The notes below the pieces were generated by a model, which was given only the letters and a program-made list of their open reading frames with translations, did no database searches and was not told the origin of the DNA. From Homarus americanus (lineage: Eukaryota; Arthropoda; Malacostraca; Decapoda; Nephropidae), in assembly GCF_018991925.1 (NCBI RefSeq), contig NW_024742580.1, positions 336,501 to 400,500 of the forward strand: a stretch of DNA of 64,000 bases, read 5' to 3'. The translations under genes were made by a program, and so were the position numbers. Within the stretch, counting starts at the first letter, position 1; each line of letters begins with the position of its first letter. Below are positions 11,799-23,935 of the stretch, piece after piece.

Positions 11799-12032
11799 TC
11801 AGATACAGAGACTGACAAAGAAGGATGGAATGAGAGAGAGAGGGAGAGAAGGAAAAGAAGAGGAAGAGAGAGATAGAGATCGAGAGAAAAAAAAAAGAGT
11901 GGAAAAGAAAGCTAAAGAATGAATGGACCAAGAGAGAAGGGAGAGAAGATAAAAACAGGAGGAAATGAGAAAGAATAAAAGAGTGAAATATAATGAGAAA
12001 TAAAGACGGAAAGGAGATAATGAGAATTAGAG
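11687..12032. repeat. Purine-rich (GAGA) tract with embedded (GT)n
   Basis: About 345 bp in which the plus strand is dominated by gagag, agaaag and aaaga, with a GT run at 11760-11778. Confidence 0.9.
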
Positions 12033-12310
12033 AAAATCCCTACTTGAGATGTTTTACCCCATATTGCTTAGTCTCTTTTAATCAATACATTGCCTTAAAA
12101 ATGGTATAAGTGCTGAAAGCTTTGAGTAAGTTCTTGCCTCTTCAAACTTTTTTAGGATCTTTTTTTTTTAAGTTCCATTGTTACCTTCAACTGTTTTTAC
12201 CCCCAAGGATTTTTTTTATCCAATTTCTCATTCGGAAAGTTATTAATTTCTTCACTTGATGTTCCATAGTTTATGAAATTGTTCAATATTTGTCGACTGA
12301 GGGTAGTGGA
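12033..12310. other. Unique spacer
   Basis: T9 and T8 runs at about 12162 and 12210. No gene is seen. Confidence 0.4.
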
Positions 12311-12366
12311 CGTTAGGTTAAGTTAGGTTAGGTTAGGTTAGGTTAGGTTAGGTTATGTTAGGTTGT
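12311..12366 (+). repeat. Interstitial telomere-type (TTAGG)n array
   Basis: Eleven GGTTA pentamers, mostly perfect, with edge variants (agtta, atgtta). TTAGG is the ancestral arthropod telomere repeat. The short length and unique flanks make this interstitial rather than a chromosome end. Confidence 0.9.
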
Positions 12367-13867
12367 ATTAGTCTAATTATAAATCTTTCTGAAAGCTGGT
12401 TTAAGACATAACTCGATATAAGGAATAACTCTTTAACCCGATGTTTTAAACAATCACACTACATATCTGATGGTTTAAGGTTTATGCTTTAATTCTTTTA
12501 TTTCCTTATAAACAGCAAAGAGAGATTAATAATGATAAACAATAGATATAGTCGAGGTGTTGGCAGTAGCAAGATAATATTCACTTTCAATGTAAATGAT
12601 ATAATGTTATTCATTGAAATTACACCAGAAACGATGGCTCACGATATATCAATTTCATAAGTGCTGGCGGTCTTAATGAAGAGGAAAATTATACAACTAA
12701 TGACGAATTTATACAGTTCTTATAAAAATTTGAGACGTGTAATTAGCTAATGCAATCCTTCCTATTTTCATTATTATTTACGTATCAATTTGCTCTACTT
12801 TATTATGTACTTAAGAATACATACATATGGGTGATCACTAAAGCCATTTGTATGTGACTAGGATGTACAGTGTCAAAGGTACAGTGTATTAAAGAAATAT
12901 TACTGTAGTGACGAGAATTCTGTCAGTTTAATTTGACAAGTAGATATTGTTAGAGTGGAACGATCTTACTGAGAAGAGCATTTATCTCACTCTGGTAATG
13001 TCATCAAATAGTACAGCAAGATTTACTGTGTGGAAGGCCTCGACAACACACAGTGAACCTCCTGTATCTTGCAGTCATTTATTCACCAAGTTTTATATAA
13101 AGTTTCTAAGTGAGCACTAAGGTGACCCTCGCTTATAGGAGCCACCTGGACTGTATAGCTCAACAAGTCTCTACTCTCAGGTATCTATTGAATACCTGTG
13201 TGTTAAGATATTTGTGACTAAAATCCAGTAATTAAATTGAAGTGAAAGAAGCAAAGTATAATTACGACTCTGGAATAATTACAGAGTCTCTTTATGGTTT
13301 AAAGAAGGCCTATGGCGAGTATTGGCTCGTGGGAAACCATTCTAGAGGCGAGTGAATATGTAATTACATGATGAAAGGGACACCTGCCCGGCGTCTTGTC
13401 CCAGCAGTTTGGAATCTCAGGCATGTAACGGGACTGGTTTTGTATCCAGGGCTGTAATTCAAGACAAACATGATAGCTCAGGACTTCTTTCTTTGAAGGG
13501 TGAGATACTGGTAATGGGAATAACTTCTAAAACAGTATTGGAAGCACCTCAAGCGATCACATCAACCACGGTATAAGACCAACCTCCAGTCACAACGACG
13601 ACTCCGCTGACCTCAACCTTCCAATCACAACGACAACTCTACTCTCTCCACACAAAATTGCCACGATAAAAACTCTATCCTCTATCACTGCATAATATCT
13701 ATCGCGGAACTTGTGTCATGCGGGTAATTGGGCGCATCACATGATATAAATTTCAAGAGACTAATTAAAAAAGTTGGTCATTTCCCCTCTGCTTTAATAA
13801 CCTTAAGAAGCCATTAAAACTTTATCTTCTTTCAACTCCCCAAAAAAGGTGGTTCCTTATTTTTTTA
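12367..13867. other. Unique AT-rich spacer, 1.5 kb
   Basis: Read on both strands. No open frame of note, no array and no RNA gene recognised. Confidence 0.6.
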
Positions 13868-13900
13868 AGGGGGGGGGGGGGGAGGGGGCAGGGTGAGGCG
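13868..13900. repeat. Poly-G tract
   Basis: A run of about 14 G, then an A, then more G-rich sequence. Confidence 0.9.
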
Positions 13901-14034
13901 GAAATTTGTTCAGGGGCGACCCATAAGTGGTAGTAACAAAATGTTGACGATTTGGTCGAGTATTTCTCTATTATGTGGTGGTGGTGTATTAGTGGAGCTG
14001 AGGATATGTGTGTTGAGGAAATCTATATCAAATG

Positions 14035-14285
14035 ACACATACAAACATACACATACACAGATATAAATACACGCATATAAATACAAACATTAATTCACAC
14101 AGATGTTCATACACACACGTATATTCATACACACATACGTTCATGCATATATACACTCATAAAAATATAAACTCATAAAAGTTCATATTCATACACTCAT
14201 CATCATACACTCATACACTCATAACTTCATACACACCTTAGCTCATACATCCCATACACTCATACACTCCAGCACACCTTAACCC
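14035..14285. repeat. ACATAC/TCATACAC low-complexity repeat
   Basis: Irregular ACATAC, ATAAATACA and TCATACACTC words tile about 250 bp with very few G residues on the plus strand. Confidence 0.8.
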
Positions 14286-14445
14286 TCACACCTCTGCAAT
14301 TACGTCCTTCGGTAATATTCTGATATCTATAAAACTGATTGAACTTTAACCTCTGACCTTTGGCTCTGACTGTCATCTGATGATTAAACACAGGTAATTC
14401 TACGTGTTATAAGTTAAGTCGTTTTACGTCGTTACTGGATTTTTA
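14286..14445. other. Unique spacer
   Basis: No features seen. Confidence 0.4.
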
Positions 14446-14497
14446 TACTACTACTACTACTACTACTACTAACAACAACAAACAAACAAACAAACAT
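14446..14497. repeat. (CTA)n-(AAC)n-(AAAC)n compound microsatellite
   Basis: CTA units, then aacaacaac, then aaacaaacaaac. Confidence 0.9.
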
Positions 14498-14989
14498 ACG
14501 CCCTAGACAGGTAAATAAACACCACTGAACACTCCCCACCAGCACACCTGAACACCTTGACGTGAGTAATTAATTCATATAAAAGGTACCCATTATGTAG
14601 TGTCACAGGTGAGTCAAAATTAATGGAAAAAGATTATAATTACATCTCACAAAATAGTATGAGTTTATTTTATTTTAGGTTATTTTTTATGGTGATAAAT
14701 TGGGAATGTATTAATTATTCTCTTTGTTTTTATTCTTTTTGGTTATATTTACTCGTAATGTAATGAATCTACAGCCGCTTATGGACTACTGTGTTACCTA
14801 TAGCTAAAACTCCCTTTAATTACATCATGCTGTTGAATTACTTAAAAGAGTGCGGTCTTGTGGCGTTGTATTGCTCTATCATAAACTTTTCTCCGGATAT
14901 ATAATCAATGGGTATACTACTTAATCGTCCTCATCAGAATATTTACCTGGCAGATAGTTTATAACGAGGAAAAATTGATCAAAAATATA

Positions 14990-14991
<2 letters not shown>
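14498..14991. other. Unique spacer
   Basis: No features seen. Confidence 0.5.

Positions 14992-15068
<77 letters not shown>
14992..15068. repeat. (GT)n microsatellite, about 76 bp
   Basis: Uninterrupted GT run of about 38 units. The poly-Cys/Val frame over it is an artefact. Confidence 0.97.
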
Positions 15069-15069
<1 letters not shown>

Positions 15070-16032
15070 GCCTCTAATACCTCTCAGCCCCGCATCTACT
15101 CTCACATTGATATTTACAAAAACTTCACTAAATATTTATACTCTGCACGGAACAACAAAACTGAATTTTTTCCGTTTTATACAGTTCACGAGGAGCAAAA
15201 GTATATGTTATTTTATTGAAAACCTAACCTAATCCTAACCCCCCAAAGTACTTCTATAATTATATTTCACAACACAGAATACATCTACCTGTACCCCCAA
15301 AAATTTAAGTTTCCCACGTGAGTCAGAGCACTTGAGGGTAAGAGGGGTGTTGAGGGTGTTGTAGATAATTATAAAACCTATGGTAAACATTATAATACCA
15401 ACCTTTAGATCACTGAAGTGTATCATCTTATTGTAAACAGATTATAACCTACTGGTCGATCACTTAAGCACATCTTTGACCCCAGAGATAAAATACTAAA
15501 ATCATTAAACTTAATTTCTCTGTCTAATATATAACTAACAATAAATCCAGGTAAATTAAAGACGGATATATTGACGCACCATTTTTCCAACAGAAAGAAA
15601 AACAAAAAATAACTCCAATACAATACGTGACGGAGAAAAAAAAAAGAGGAATTGTTTCAGACTTACATGTAAAAACCAACCTCGGGAGATGCTGTGGGGT
15701 AATAAAAGTAGCTACATATTCATACCTGCCTGATCTTTGATATTTCCATAGTGATGTTAAATATAGAACAACACAGGTATCTTATATTTTGGGGGGTGAG
15801 TGATGTGTTTGTGTCTTGGCCATTGTCCCTCATAATGACATCTGACCTGGTGGTGACTTGTTCACTTACGACGGAAAAATTTGGGAATATATGATAATTA
15901 AATGTAATACCTTGACTGGGAACTTTTCTTGAAGTTATAAAGGAATTGATTTTTTTTTATAGTGAAAATTTAGTTAGATAATTTTCAGTGTTTTTTTTTT
16001 TACTGTTTGCTAGGTTTATTTTATTATATTTT
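15069..16032. other. Unique AT-rich spacer
   Basis: A short telomere-like patch cctaacctaatcctaacc lies at about 15223-15240. The minus frames 15235-15426 and 15423-15623 are AT-driven and unsupported. Confidence 0.5.
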
Positions 16033-16850
16033 ATTTAATTAATTAATTAATTAATTCATTCATTCATTCATTCATTCATTCATTCATTCATTCATTAATC
16101 CCATCCATTTCATTCATTCGTTCATTCATCCATTCATTCATTCATTCATTCGTTCATTCATCCATTCATTCATTCATTCATTCGTTCATTCATCCATTCA
16201 TCCATTCATTCATTCATTCATTCATTCATTAATCCCATCCATTTCATTCATTCATTCATTCATTCATTAATCCCATCCATTTCATTCATTCATTCATTCA
16301 TTCATTAATCCCATCCATTTCATTCATTCATTCATTCATTCATTCATTAATCCCATCCATTTCATTCATTCATCCATTCATTCATTCATTCATTAATCCC
16401 ATCCATTTCATTCATTCATTCATCCATTCATTCATTCATTCATTAATCCCATCCATTTCATTCATTCATTCATTCGTTCATTCATTCATTCATCCATTCA
16501 TTCATTCGTTCATTCATCCATTCATTCATTCATTCATTCGTTCATTCATCCATTCATTCATTCATTCATTCGTTCATTCATCCATTCATTCATTCATTCA
16601 TTCGTTTATTCATCCATTCATTCATTCATTCATTAATCCCATCCATTTCATTCATTTATTCATTCGTTCATTCATTCATTCATCCATTCATTCATTCGTT
16701 CATTCATCCATTAATTAATTCATTCATTCGTTCATTCATCCATTCATTCATTCATTCATTCATTCATTCATTCATTCATTCATCCATTCATTCATTCATT
16801 CATTCATTCATTCATTCGTTCATTCATCCATTCATTCATTCATTCATTCA
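16033..16850. repeat. (ATTC)n tetranucleotide satellite, 818 bp
   Basis: Starts as TTAA, then becomes a long CATT array. Interruptions recur in fixed arrangements: a block containing aatcccatccatttcattc appears at least eight times, and cgttcattcatccattc recurs many times. The array therefore has higher-order structure rather than random point decay. Confidence 0.97.
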
Positions 16851-16973
16851 ATACCTTTGGCGTGTTTGAGTGACCTCCTTATGTCGTCTTGTTTACATGC
16901 GACACTCCGGACAAGAACTAGACTGAATGAAGGTCTTGTTTACCCTGTCGTTACCCATCTCTCATATATAACT
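16851..16973. other. Unique spacer
   Basis: No features seen. Confidence 0.4.
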
Positions 16974-16997
16974 GTAGTAGTAGTAGTAGTAGTAGTA

Positions 16998-17068
<71 letters not shown>

Positions 17069-17102
17069 TGTAATAAGTAGTAATAGTAAGTAGTAGTAGT
17101 AC
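16974..17102. repeat. (TAG)n microsatellite
   Basis: About 32 GTA/TAG units with one gaa interruption, then an imperfect tail (taataagtag). Confidence 0.97.
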
Positions 17103-17266
17103 TAATAGTGGTAGAAACCTCAATCATATATTATTCACGAAACAATTTATTATTTACCTAAACACACGTCAACAAGATTAAAATAATAAAGAAAGGCAAT
17201 AAAAAAAAACTAGCTTGCATACCAATAAGGTTAAATTAGACACATCAAACTATTAAGTAAGAAAGG
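17103..17266. other. Unique spacer
   Basis: No features seen. Confidence 0.4.
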
Positions 17267-17475
17267 AAACACCTGTATTATGTCAGGTAACAGGTGTGGA
17301 GAGGAGAAGAAACACCTGTATTATGTCAGGTAACAGGTGTGGAGAGGAAAAGAAACACCTGTATTATCTCAGGTAACAGGTGTGGAGAGGAAAAGAAACA
17401 CCTGTATTATGTCAGGTAACAGGTGTGGAGAGGAAAAGAAACACCTGTATTATGTCATGTAACAGGTGTGGAAAG
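17267..17475. repeat. 43-bp minisatellite (5 copies) with a hairpin in each unit
   Basis: Copies start at 17267, 17310, 17353, 17396 and 17439. Each unit contains acacctgt and its reverse complement acaggtgt separated by 13 bases, so each copy can fold into an 8-bp stem. Copies differ by one or two bases (gag/aag, gtc/ctc, cagg/catg). Confidence 0.93.
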
Positions 17476-18043
17476 GTGTCATGTGGCTGTACCTCACATT
17501 ACCATTATCATTACGATATAACCTTGGCGAAATTAATAAACACACATTAATATTGGCTCCTGATAATGTCTTCACGTTTCAGTTAGTTGGCTGACCTTTC
17601 TCACACCTGAGTCGAATTATGTTTTGGTAAAGAGATGTATCGATTAACACACACCTCTGATATATATATATACATAGATAGGTATCTATTGTGGTATGTA
17701 TACTAATTTACATAATATATCCAAGCCTCACATAAATATCTACAGAATTAGACCTTTTCTTTAATAAGTTTAATAACTTGTAAACACGATCATATAAAGA
17801 GACTTATTTCAGCTGCAATTTTACAGGATTTTTTTTTTTTTTAAGTGACACCAACGAGGGGGAAATAATGAAACACCAACTCACTTTTATTGCCAAATGT
17901 TAACGAAAAAATATAAATTCCCGCTTAAAATGACCGACTTCCCAAAAGTGGTTAGGAGGAAAGAACATTTTTTGGCATTTTTTTTTAGACAGAAATGAAA
18001 ATAGAGTCAACAAAAAATAGGAATGGAAATAATGTTTATTTAT
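17476..18043. other. Unique AT-rich spacer
   Basis: T14 run near 17829. No gene is seen. Confidence 0.5.
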
Positions 18044-18349
18044 TAGCATTAGAGTAGTCCTAGATGAACACTATTACCGCTAGAGTAGTCCCAGATGAAC
18101 ACTATTACCGCTCGAGTAGTCCAAGATGAACACTATTTCCGCTAGAGTAGTCCCAGATGAACACTATTACCGCTAGAGTAGTCCCAGATGAACACTATTA
18201 CCGCTCGAGTAGTCCCAGATGAACACTATTTCCGCTAGAGTAGTCCCAGATGAACAGTATTTCCGCTAGAGTAGTAGTCCCAGATGAACACTATTACAGC
18301 TAGAGTAATCCAAGATGAACATTATTAACCGCTAAAGTAGTCGTCCCAG
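18044..18349. repeat. 31-bp minisatellite (about 10 copies)
   Basis: Units contain agagtagtcccagatgaaca followed by ctattaccgct or ctatttccgct. The last copies carry 3-bp (tagtag) and 2-bp insertions. The unit is not a multiple of three. Confidence 0.93.
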
Positions 18350-18893
18350 GCAAAAACAAGGACCATTAATTATATTTTAAATCTGTTTATATTTTAGTAA
18401 GGAGACATGCGGTACTAAGCTGTCGAGTGGAGGGCTATTTTAACCTGCCTTTCTACCGTGAATAAAAACCTAGAATATTCCTGTCTGCATTAAATATTTC
18501 ACTCCATTATGTTCAAATATAAGGAAACAAAAAAATATATATCTTCATTTTTTATCTTTTTTTTTTTACATAAGAGGATTACTATTGAAAGTACATGAAA
18601 AGATATGAAAAAACATATAAAAAATGATTCACTCGTTAAGTAAAAGTTTGTAGCAATATTAAACTCGAGTTCTTTATTTTCAAGGCACATTTTAATTTCT
18701 CTTTTATAACCAGAATTTTGTACATTTTTTTAATTATTTAGATTTTTCTTCTACTTTTCTGGAGGAGAGATTATTAAAACGTGTATAATTGGTTGTTATG
18801 GTGATTATATGCTTGATTATAGTTACCGTGGAAGATCTGATGTTATTGTTAGTGTATACTCGATGCGTTTATTTATGTGTGTGTATTTATGAG
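18350..18893. other. Unique AT-rich spacer
   Basis: No convincing frame. The minus frame 18499-18690 is AT-driven. Confidence 0.5.
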
Positions 18894-19283
18894 AGGGTAA
18901 CAAGGGGATGTGTAGAGATGTGTGGTCGTGGGTGTAGCAAGGGGATGTGTAGAGATGTGGGGCGTGGGTGTAGCAAGGGGATGTGTAGAGATGTGTGGTC
19001 GTGGGTGTAGCAAGGGGATGTGTAGAGATGTGGGTCGTGGGTGTATAGGGGATGTGTAGAGATGTGGGGCGTGGGTGTAACAAGGGGATGTGTAGAGATG
19101 TGTGGTCGTGGGTGTAGCAAGGGGATGTGTAGAGATGTGGGGCGTGGGTGTAGCAAGGGGATGTGTAGAGATGTGTGGTCGTGGGTGTAGCAAGGGGATG
19201 TGTAGAGATGTGGGGCGTGGGTGTAGCAAGGGGATGTGTAGAGATGTGGGGCGTGGGTGTAGGTAAGGATGTGTCGAGGTGTA
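18894..19283. repeat. 36/37-bp minisatellite with 73-bp higher-order unit
   Basis: Copies of gatgtgtagagatgtg plus gtcgtggg or ggcgtggg plus tgtagcaagg. The two variants alternate (starts 18907, 18944, 18980), giving a 73-bp dimer repeat. One copy near 19030-19055 is truncated. The minus-strand HLYTSPCYTHDHTS-like frames are repeat shadows. Confidence 0.93.
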
Positions 19284-20417
19284 GTGGTGGATAAGGGGTC
19301 CACATTAACACTAATATATGGAAAATGATCTGAAGAGCCACGATAAGAATCATCACCAACACAGTTTATCAACATCATTCATATTTACTCAAACTTATTC
19401 ACATCTGTCAACCCGGGGGCAGAGCGTATGGGGTCTTGGTACACACAGACATATTCAGCTTTTAAATTTCCCTCTGTGATGTATTAAGACAACATAAATC
19501 ACGTTTAGTTAACAAGATCAATATAACGTTAGGGTATGTGTTAACGAAACAGTAGACAAGTTGTATCAAATGACTGTCAACACAACTGGTGACGTCAATG
19601 AACTGGTGACGTCAATAATCTGGTAAGGCTTCCCTCCGAACTTTTTTAAAACCACGAAAAGTAAAAAAAAATGTTCAGGTTTTGCGTTTCGTTTTTTTTT
19701 TATTAATAAACATAACTCGCTCGTCTACCTGAAGGTAATGTAAATAATAACAGTCATAAATAAAAGCTTAAAGTCTTATTTATTCATTAATCGATACAGA
19801 AGTTTGATGTAAAATACGAGTCTCAGATACAAATTAATTCCTGACGGGTATAATCATGTTATAATGCCAGGATAAGGTAAACATACACACCATTGAACTA
19901 ATTAATTGATAAACTTACTACCTTGGCTCTGATCCTTTGATAAAACAAATGAGAATTTTATAATTAAAATTTTCGTGATGATTGATGGAAGGACTACAGC
20001 GTTATGAGGGGAGGGCAGACGGGTAACACAGTACTAGGGGTAGGGCCTGGTGAGACGGTGTGTGACGACTAGTTTTGCTATGACGACTCAACGACTAAGT
20101 AATACCTTATAACTCTTCAATAAATCGATCTTAACACATGTCACGTGAGTCTTACCTTGAGAATAAGTAACTTTGAAGCGAAATAACTGTAATTACATAG
20201 TTTTATTTCTAAATTGAAGTGAAGAAAAATATGAAGTTACAAATAGGAAATAACGCGTTTCCTTGTGTTCCTCCGTCAGATAAAAAAAATTAAAATTGAC
20301 ATTTGAGTCACTGGATTTCCTGACGTTGCTGTGATGTCTTCAGAAGGACTGTGTGTAACTTAGGGCATCTGATAATCTCTTTTACATTTTACCGCAACAA
20401 CTGAGCTTCACAAATGT
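19284..20417. other. Unique AT-rich spacer with a 17-bp duplication
   Basis: aactggtgacgtcaat occurs twice in tandem, giving two TGACGTCA (CRE-type) palindromes at 19590-19597 and 19607-19614. No gene is recognised. The minus frame 20418-20681 just after this stretch is also unsupported. Confidence 0.5.
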
Positions 20418-21072
20418 CTAAAAAAAATCGATGCTGGGACAGGAAGTTGAGAGCACAGACTTACAGAAGCCTTTAATGAAATATGTGGAAGACGCCGGGA
20501 AACTTTCTTGGCTATAACTCAGGGTGAATAATGCAGCTGAGATCTCGTTCCTGACACCCAGGATCAAGCAACTTGGGTTCAAAACTATTTCCTCCGGGTT
20601 AAATGGCGACCTCGTGTAGGAGTGATGGTGGGTGGAAGTGTCTTGATGACTTGGGGTGTTTACTGAGGAAATTATCTTCATTTATTGTCACTGATGCCCT
20701 GGGTGGCGGTGGGTGTGAGGCGCGGGTCCCCACCAACTTGGCCATGATGAGGAAGTAACAATAAGTTTCACTAAATCAGTAAATTATTCAGATTGTTACA
20801 CCACATAGAAAACAGATATTACGTAATATGGCCATTTTGCTTGATGATTTATCTAAGGAATCAAAGAGAAATTTAATATTATTCCAAGTTCTAATGTATT
20901 CTGTTCGAGCCGAGTAGTTACCACCGAGAACTGTATTACACCGATGTTGTATTATGTAATCCTAATCGACTCAATGTCAGTTCCTCCCACTACAAACCGC
21001 TAATCATCATATTAATCCAATCTAAGGATGTCCGACTCATGTCAAATAAACCTCACCTGTTGGGCCAATTAT
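20418..21072. other. Unique spacer
   Basis: Contains an unremarkable 87-codon minus-strand frame with no recognisable motif. Nothing else is seen. Confidence 0.45.
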
Positions 21073-22030
21073 CTCCTCCTCACACGGCAGGCAGGGTCGT
21101 GGGTCTTCCTCACACCACAGGGAGGGACGTGGGTCCTCCTCACACCACAGGCAGGGGCGTGGGTCTTCCTCACACCACAGGCAGGGTCATGGGTCTTCCT
21201 CACACCACAGGTAGAGACGTGGGTCCTCCTCACACCACAGGTAGGGTCGTGGGTCTTCCTCACACCACAGGTAAGGACGTGGGTCCTCCTCACACCACAG
21301 GCAGGGTCGTGGGTCTTCCTCACACCACAGGTAGGGACGTGGGTCCTCCTCACACCCACAGGTAGGGACGTGGGTCCTCCTCACCACAGAGTAGGGACGT
21401 GGGTCATCCTCACACCACAGGTAGGGACGTGGGTCCTCCTCCCACCACAGGTAGGGATGGGTCTTCCTCACCACAGGTAGGGACGTGGGTCCTCCTCACA
21501 CCACAGGTAGGGACGTGGGTCCTCTCCACCACAGGTAGGGACGTGGGTCATCCTCACACAGGTAGGGACGTGGGTCCTCCTCACACAGGTAGGGGACGTG
21601 GGTCTTCCTCCACACCACAGGTAGGGACGTGGGTCCTCCTCACACCACAGGTACGCCCACAGGTAGGGACGTGGGTCCTCCTCACACCACAGGCAGGGTC
21701 ATGGGTCTTCCTCACACCACAGGTAGAGACGTGGGTCCTCCTCACACCACAGGTAGGGTCGTGGGTCTTCCTCACACCACAGGTAAGGACGTGGGTCCTC
21801 CTCACACCACAGGCAGGGTCGTGGGTCTTCCTCACACCACAGGTAGGGACGTGGGTCCTCCTCACACCACAGGTAGGGACGTGGGTCCTCCTCACACCAC
21901 AGGTAGGGACGTGGGTCCTCTTCACACCACAGGTAGGGACGTGGGTCCTCCTCACACCACAGGTAGGGACGTGGGTCATCCTCACACCACAGGTAGGGAT
22001 GTGGGTCCTCCTCACACCACAGGTAGAGAC
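21073..22030. repeat. 30-bp minisatellite (about 32 copies)
   Basis: Units contain cgtgggtcctcctcacacca then caggtaggga. Variants alternate between cctcctcac and cttcctcac and between gtaggg, gcaggg, gtagag and gtaagg. A multi-copy block at 21181-21355 recurs at about 21693-21867 with the same variant order. The 30-bp unit keeps several frames open (up to 214 codons); these are not treated as genes. Confidence 0.96.
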
Positions 22031-22281
22031 TAAAAAAATATAAATATGATCGACTCTCAGCTCAAGATGGAGGAAGACCCAAGCAGGAAGCAGAAGAGGA
22101 GTGAGAGCCCATCACAAGTTATTGGTCTTCACGGCTGCCATACAGTGATTTATTGTTGAAGCTGTACAAGGGTAGGAGGTGAAAGGAGAGTAGGTAGAGG
22201 GAGTAAGAGGATGAATAGGAAGCTGAAAAGAAAGGTGATGGAAAGAAGGAGGAAAAAACGAGATTATTTTTAGCGCACGTG
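22031..22281. other. Spacer, partly purine-rich
   Basis: Positions 22160-22265 are purine-rich (ggagagtaggtagaggg and similar). No gene is seen. Confidence 0.45.
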
Positions 22282-22308
22282 ACCTAACCTAACCTAACCT
22301 AACTTAAC
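22282..22308 (-). repeat. Interstitial (CCTAA)n telomere-type array
   Basis: Five CCTAA pentamers with one cttaa variant. Confidence 0.85.
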
Positions 22309-22945
22309 AACGGGTTATAAACTAGCTGACACCGTGATGGGCAGGGCCAATCAATGCACGCTGAGCCCGCAGACACGTGGGTTTTGCCAAGTTGTACCCA
22401 GGCTAAACACGTAGCATGAGGGTTTATCTGATAACCATTCATTCCTTTCATCAAAATTCTTTACAATCTGGCCACCGTTCAACCGCCATACACTTCAACC
22501 TCTCACACAAAGTCTTCGTTATATTTTCGCTTTCATTGTCTTTCCTCGAACTCAAAGGGCACAACACTGCAAGAGATTACAGGCACAAAATAATTACAAA
22601 AATGGTGATGGTGTATAAACATTATTACAAAACATTTATATTATTATTCCACTGTGTTTAGAATATCACCATGAAGATTCATAGGACGATATGACCATTT
22701 AGAAGCAAGCAGGGTGTAAGCTAAAGTTATTCAGCAATTTATTCCAGTGGATAAAATATTATCTTCCAGTCAGAAAACATAATTCGGTCAAAATTTGTTC
22801 TTTTATGGATTATTTTCACAAATGGAACTCAGAGCAAGAAAAACAAATATAAAATTGTAATGTAATTTAGGCAAACATCGTGGAGTGTTGTAGTGAGGTA
22901 GTCAACAGGGCGGTAGAGGGTAGTGTGTGTACTCCCTTCGTCCCC
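22309..22945. other. Unique spacer
   Basis: The plus frame 22416-22661 is unremarkable. No other features. Confidence 0.45.
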
Positions 22946-23027
22946 CAACCTGACTTAACCTAACCTAACCTAGCCTAGCCTAACTTAACCTAACCTAACC
23001 TAGCCTAGCCTAACTTAACCTAACCTT
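22946..23027 (-). repeat. Telomere-type (CCTAA)n with 30-bp higher-order repeat
   Basis: The array is cttaacctaacctaacc followed by tagcctagccta, repeated twice at 30-bp spacing, then a third partial copy. Each 30-mer is six pentamers in a fixed variant order. Confidence 0.9.
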
Positions 23028-23303
23028 CTGTCAACCTTTTTTCCACTAACTCTCTTCAATTAAACATTTTCACTTTTAACTTTTTTTTTAAATTGAAACA
23101 TTTTTCCCGTCCACGTCTCCCATTGAAGCATTTTTACCTCTAAAATTTTTCCCGAGCAACATTTCCTAGTAACATTTTTTTTCTTTTTTCTATTTTTTTG
23201 CAGGAAATGTTTCTCTTCATCGTTTTGCCATTGGTAAAAATATTCCTACATCGTTTTGATATTGAAATAAAAATCCGTATTACGTTATGGTGGTGAAACA
23301 TTT
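23028..23303. other. T-rich spacer with diverged short repeats
   Basis: The motif acatttttccc and relatives (caacattt, gaagcattttt, gaaacattt) recur about every 30-40 bp, suggesting a heavily decayed minisatellite. No gene is seen. Confidence 0.45.
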
Positions 23304-23727
23304 GGCCGTCACGTACCGTACCGTAAGCCGTCAAGTACCGTACTGTAGGCCGTCAAGTACCGTATCGTAGGCCGTCAAGTACCGTACTGTAGGCCGTCAA
23401 GTACCGTACTGTAGGCCGTCAAGTACCGTACCGTAGGCCGTCAAGTACCGTACCGTAGGCCGTCAAGTACCGTACTGTAGGCCGTCAAGTACCGTATCGT
23501 AGGCCGTCAAGTACCGTACTGTAGGCCGTCAAGTACTGTAGTCCGTCAAGTACCGTATCGTAGGCCGTCAGAGTACCGTACTGTAGGCCGTCAAGGTTCC
23601 GTATCGTAGGCCGTCACGTACCGTACCGTAAGCCGTCAAGTACCGTACTGTAGGCCGTCAAGTACCGTACCGTAGGCCGTCATATGCCGTACCGTAGGCC
23701 GTCAGGTACCGTACCGAAGGCCGTTAC
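23304..23727. repeat. 22-bp minisatellite (about 19 copies)
   Basis: Units contain ggccgtcaagtaccgtactg then ta, with the variable base in accgtaC/T. A few copies are shortened (near 23528) or carry an inserted base (near 23571). Confidence 0.95.
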
Positions 23728-23935
23728 ACCTAATAATAGAGTGATCGATAACTCGTATATTTGTTTATTTATGTCCTTAATAACCAACAACAGCTACAAC
23801 ACTTAACATCACTACTAATGTTTGTAATAACTCCAACAGATAGTTTAAGTATCGTGTAATACTGGACGTCGCTGAGTTATGGTTTATAATAATACAAACA
23901 CTGTACACGGTATTTTGTATACTGACACTAATACA
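23728..23935. other. Unique spacer
   Basis: No features seen. Confidence 0.4.

Noticed and set aside
16033..16850. CRISPR-like regular spacing
   Set aside because: The interrupted ATTC array has no unique spacers and the genome is eukaryotic; it is a tetranucleotide satellite.
18823..19378. Minus-strand frames of 118-179 codons (HLYTSPCYTH repeats)
   Set aside because: They are shadows of the 36/37-bp minisatellite.
21028..22043. Several 95-214-codon frames of PPHTTGRDVG or VGTWVLLTPQ repeats
   Set aside because: The 30-bp minisatellite keeps multiple phases open on both strands. There is no start context or non-repeat domain.
23304..23727. Possible CRISPR array because of regular short repeats
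   Set aside because: Units are contiguous 22-mers with no spacers. It is a minisatellite.
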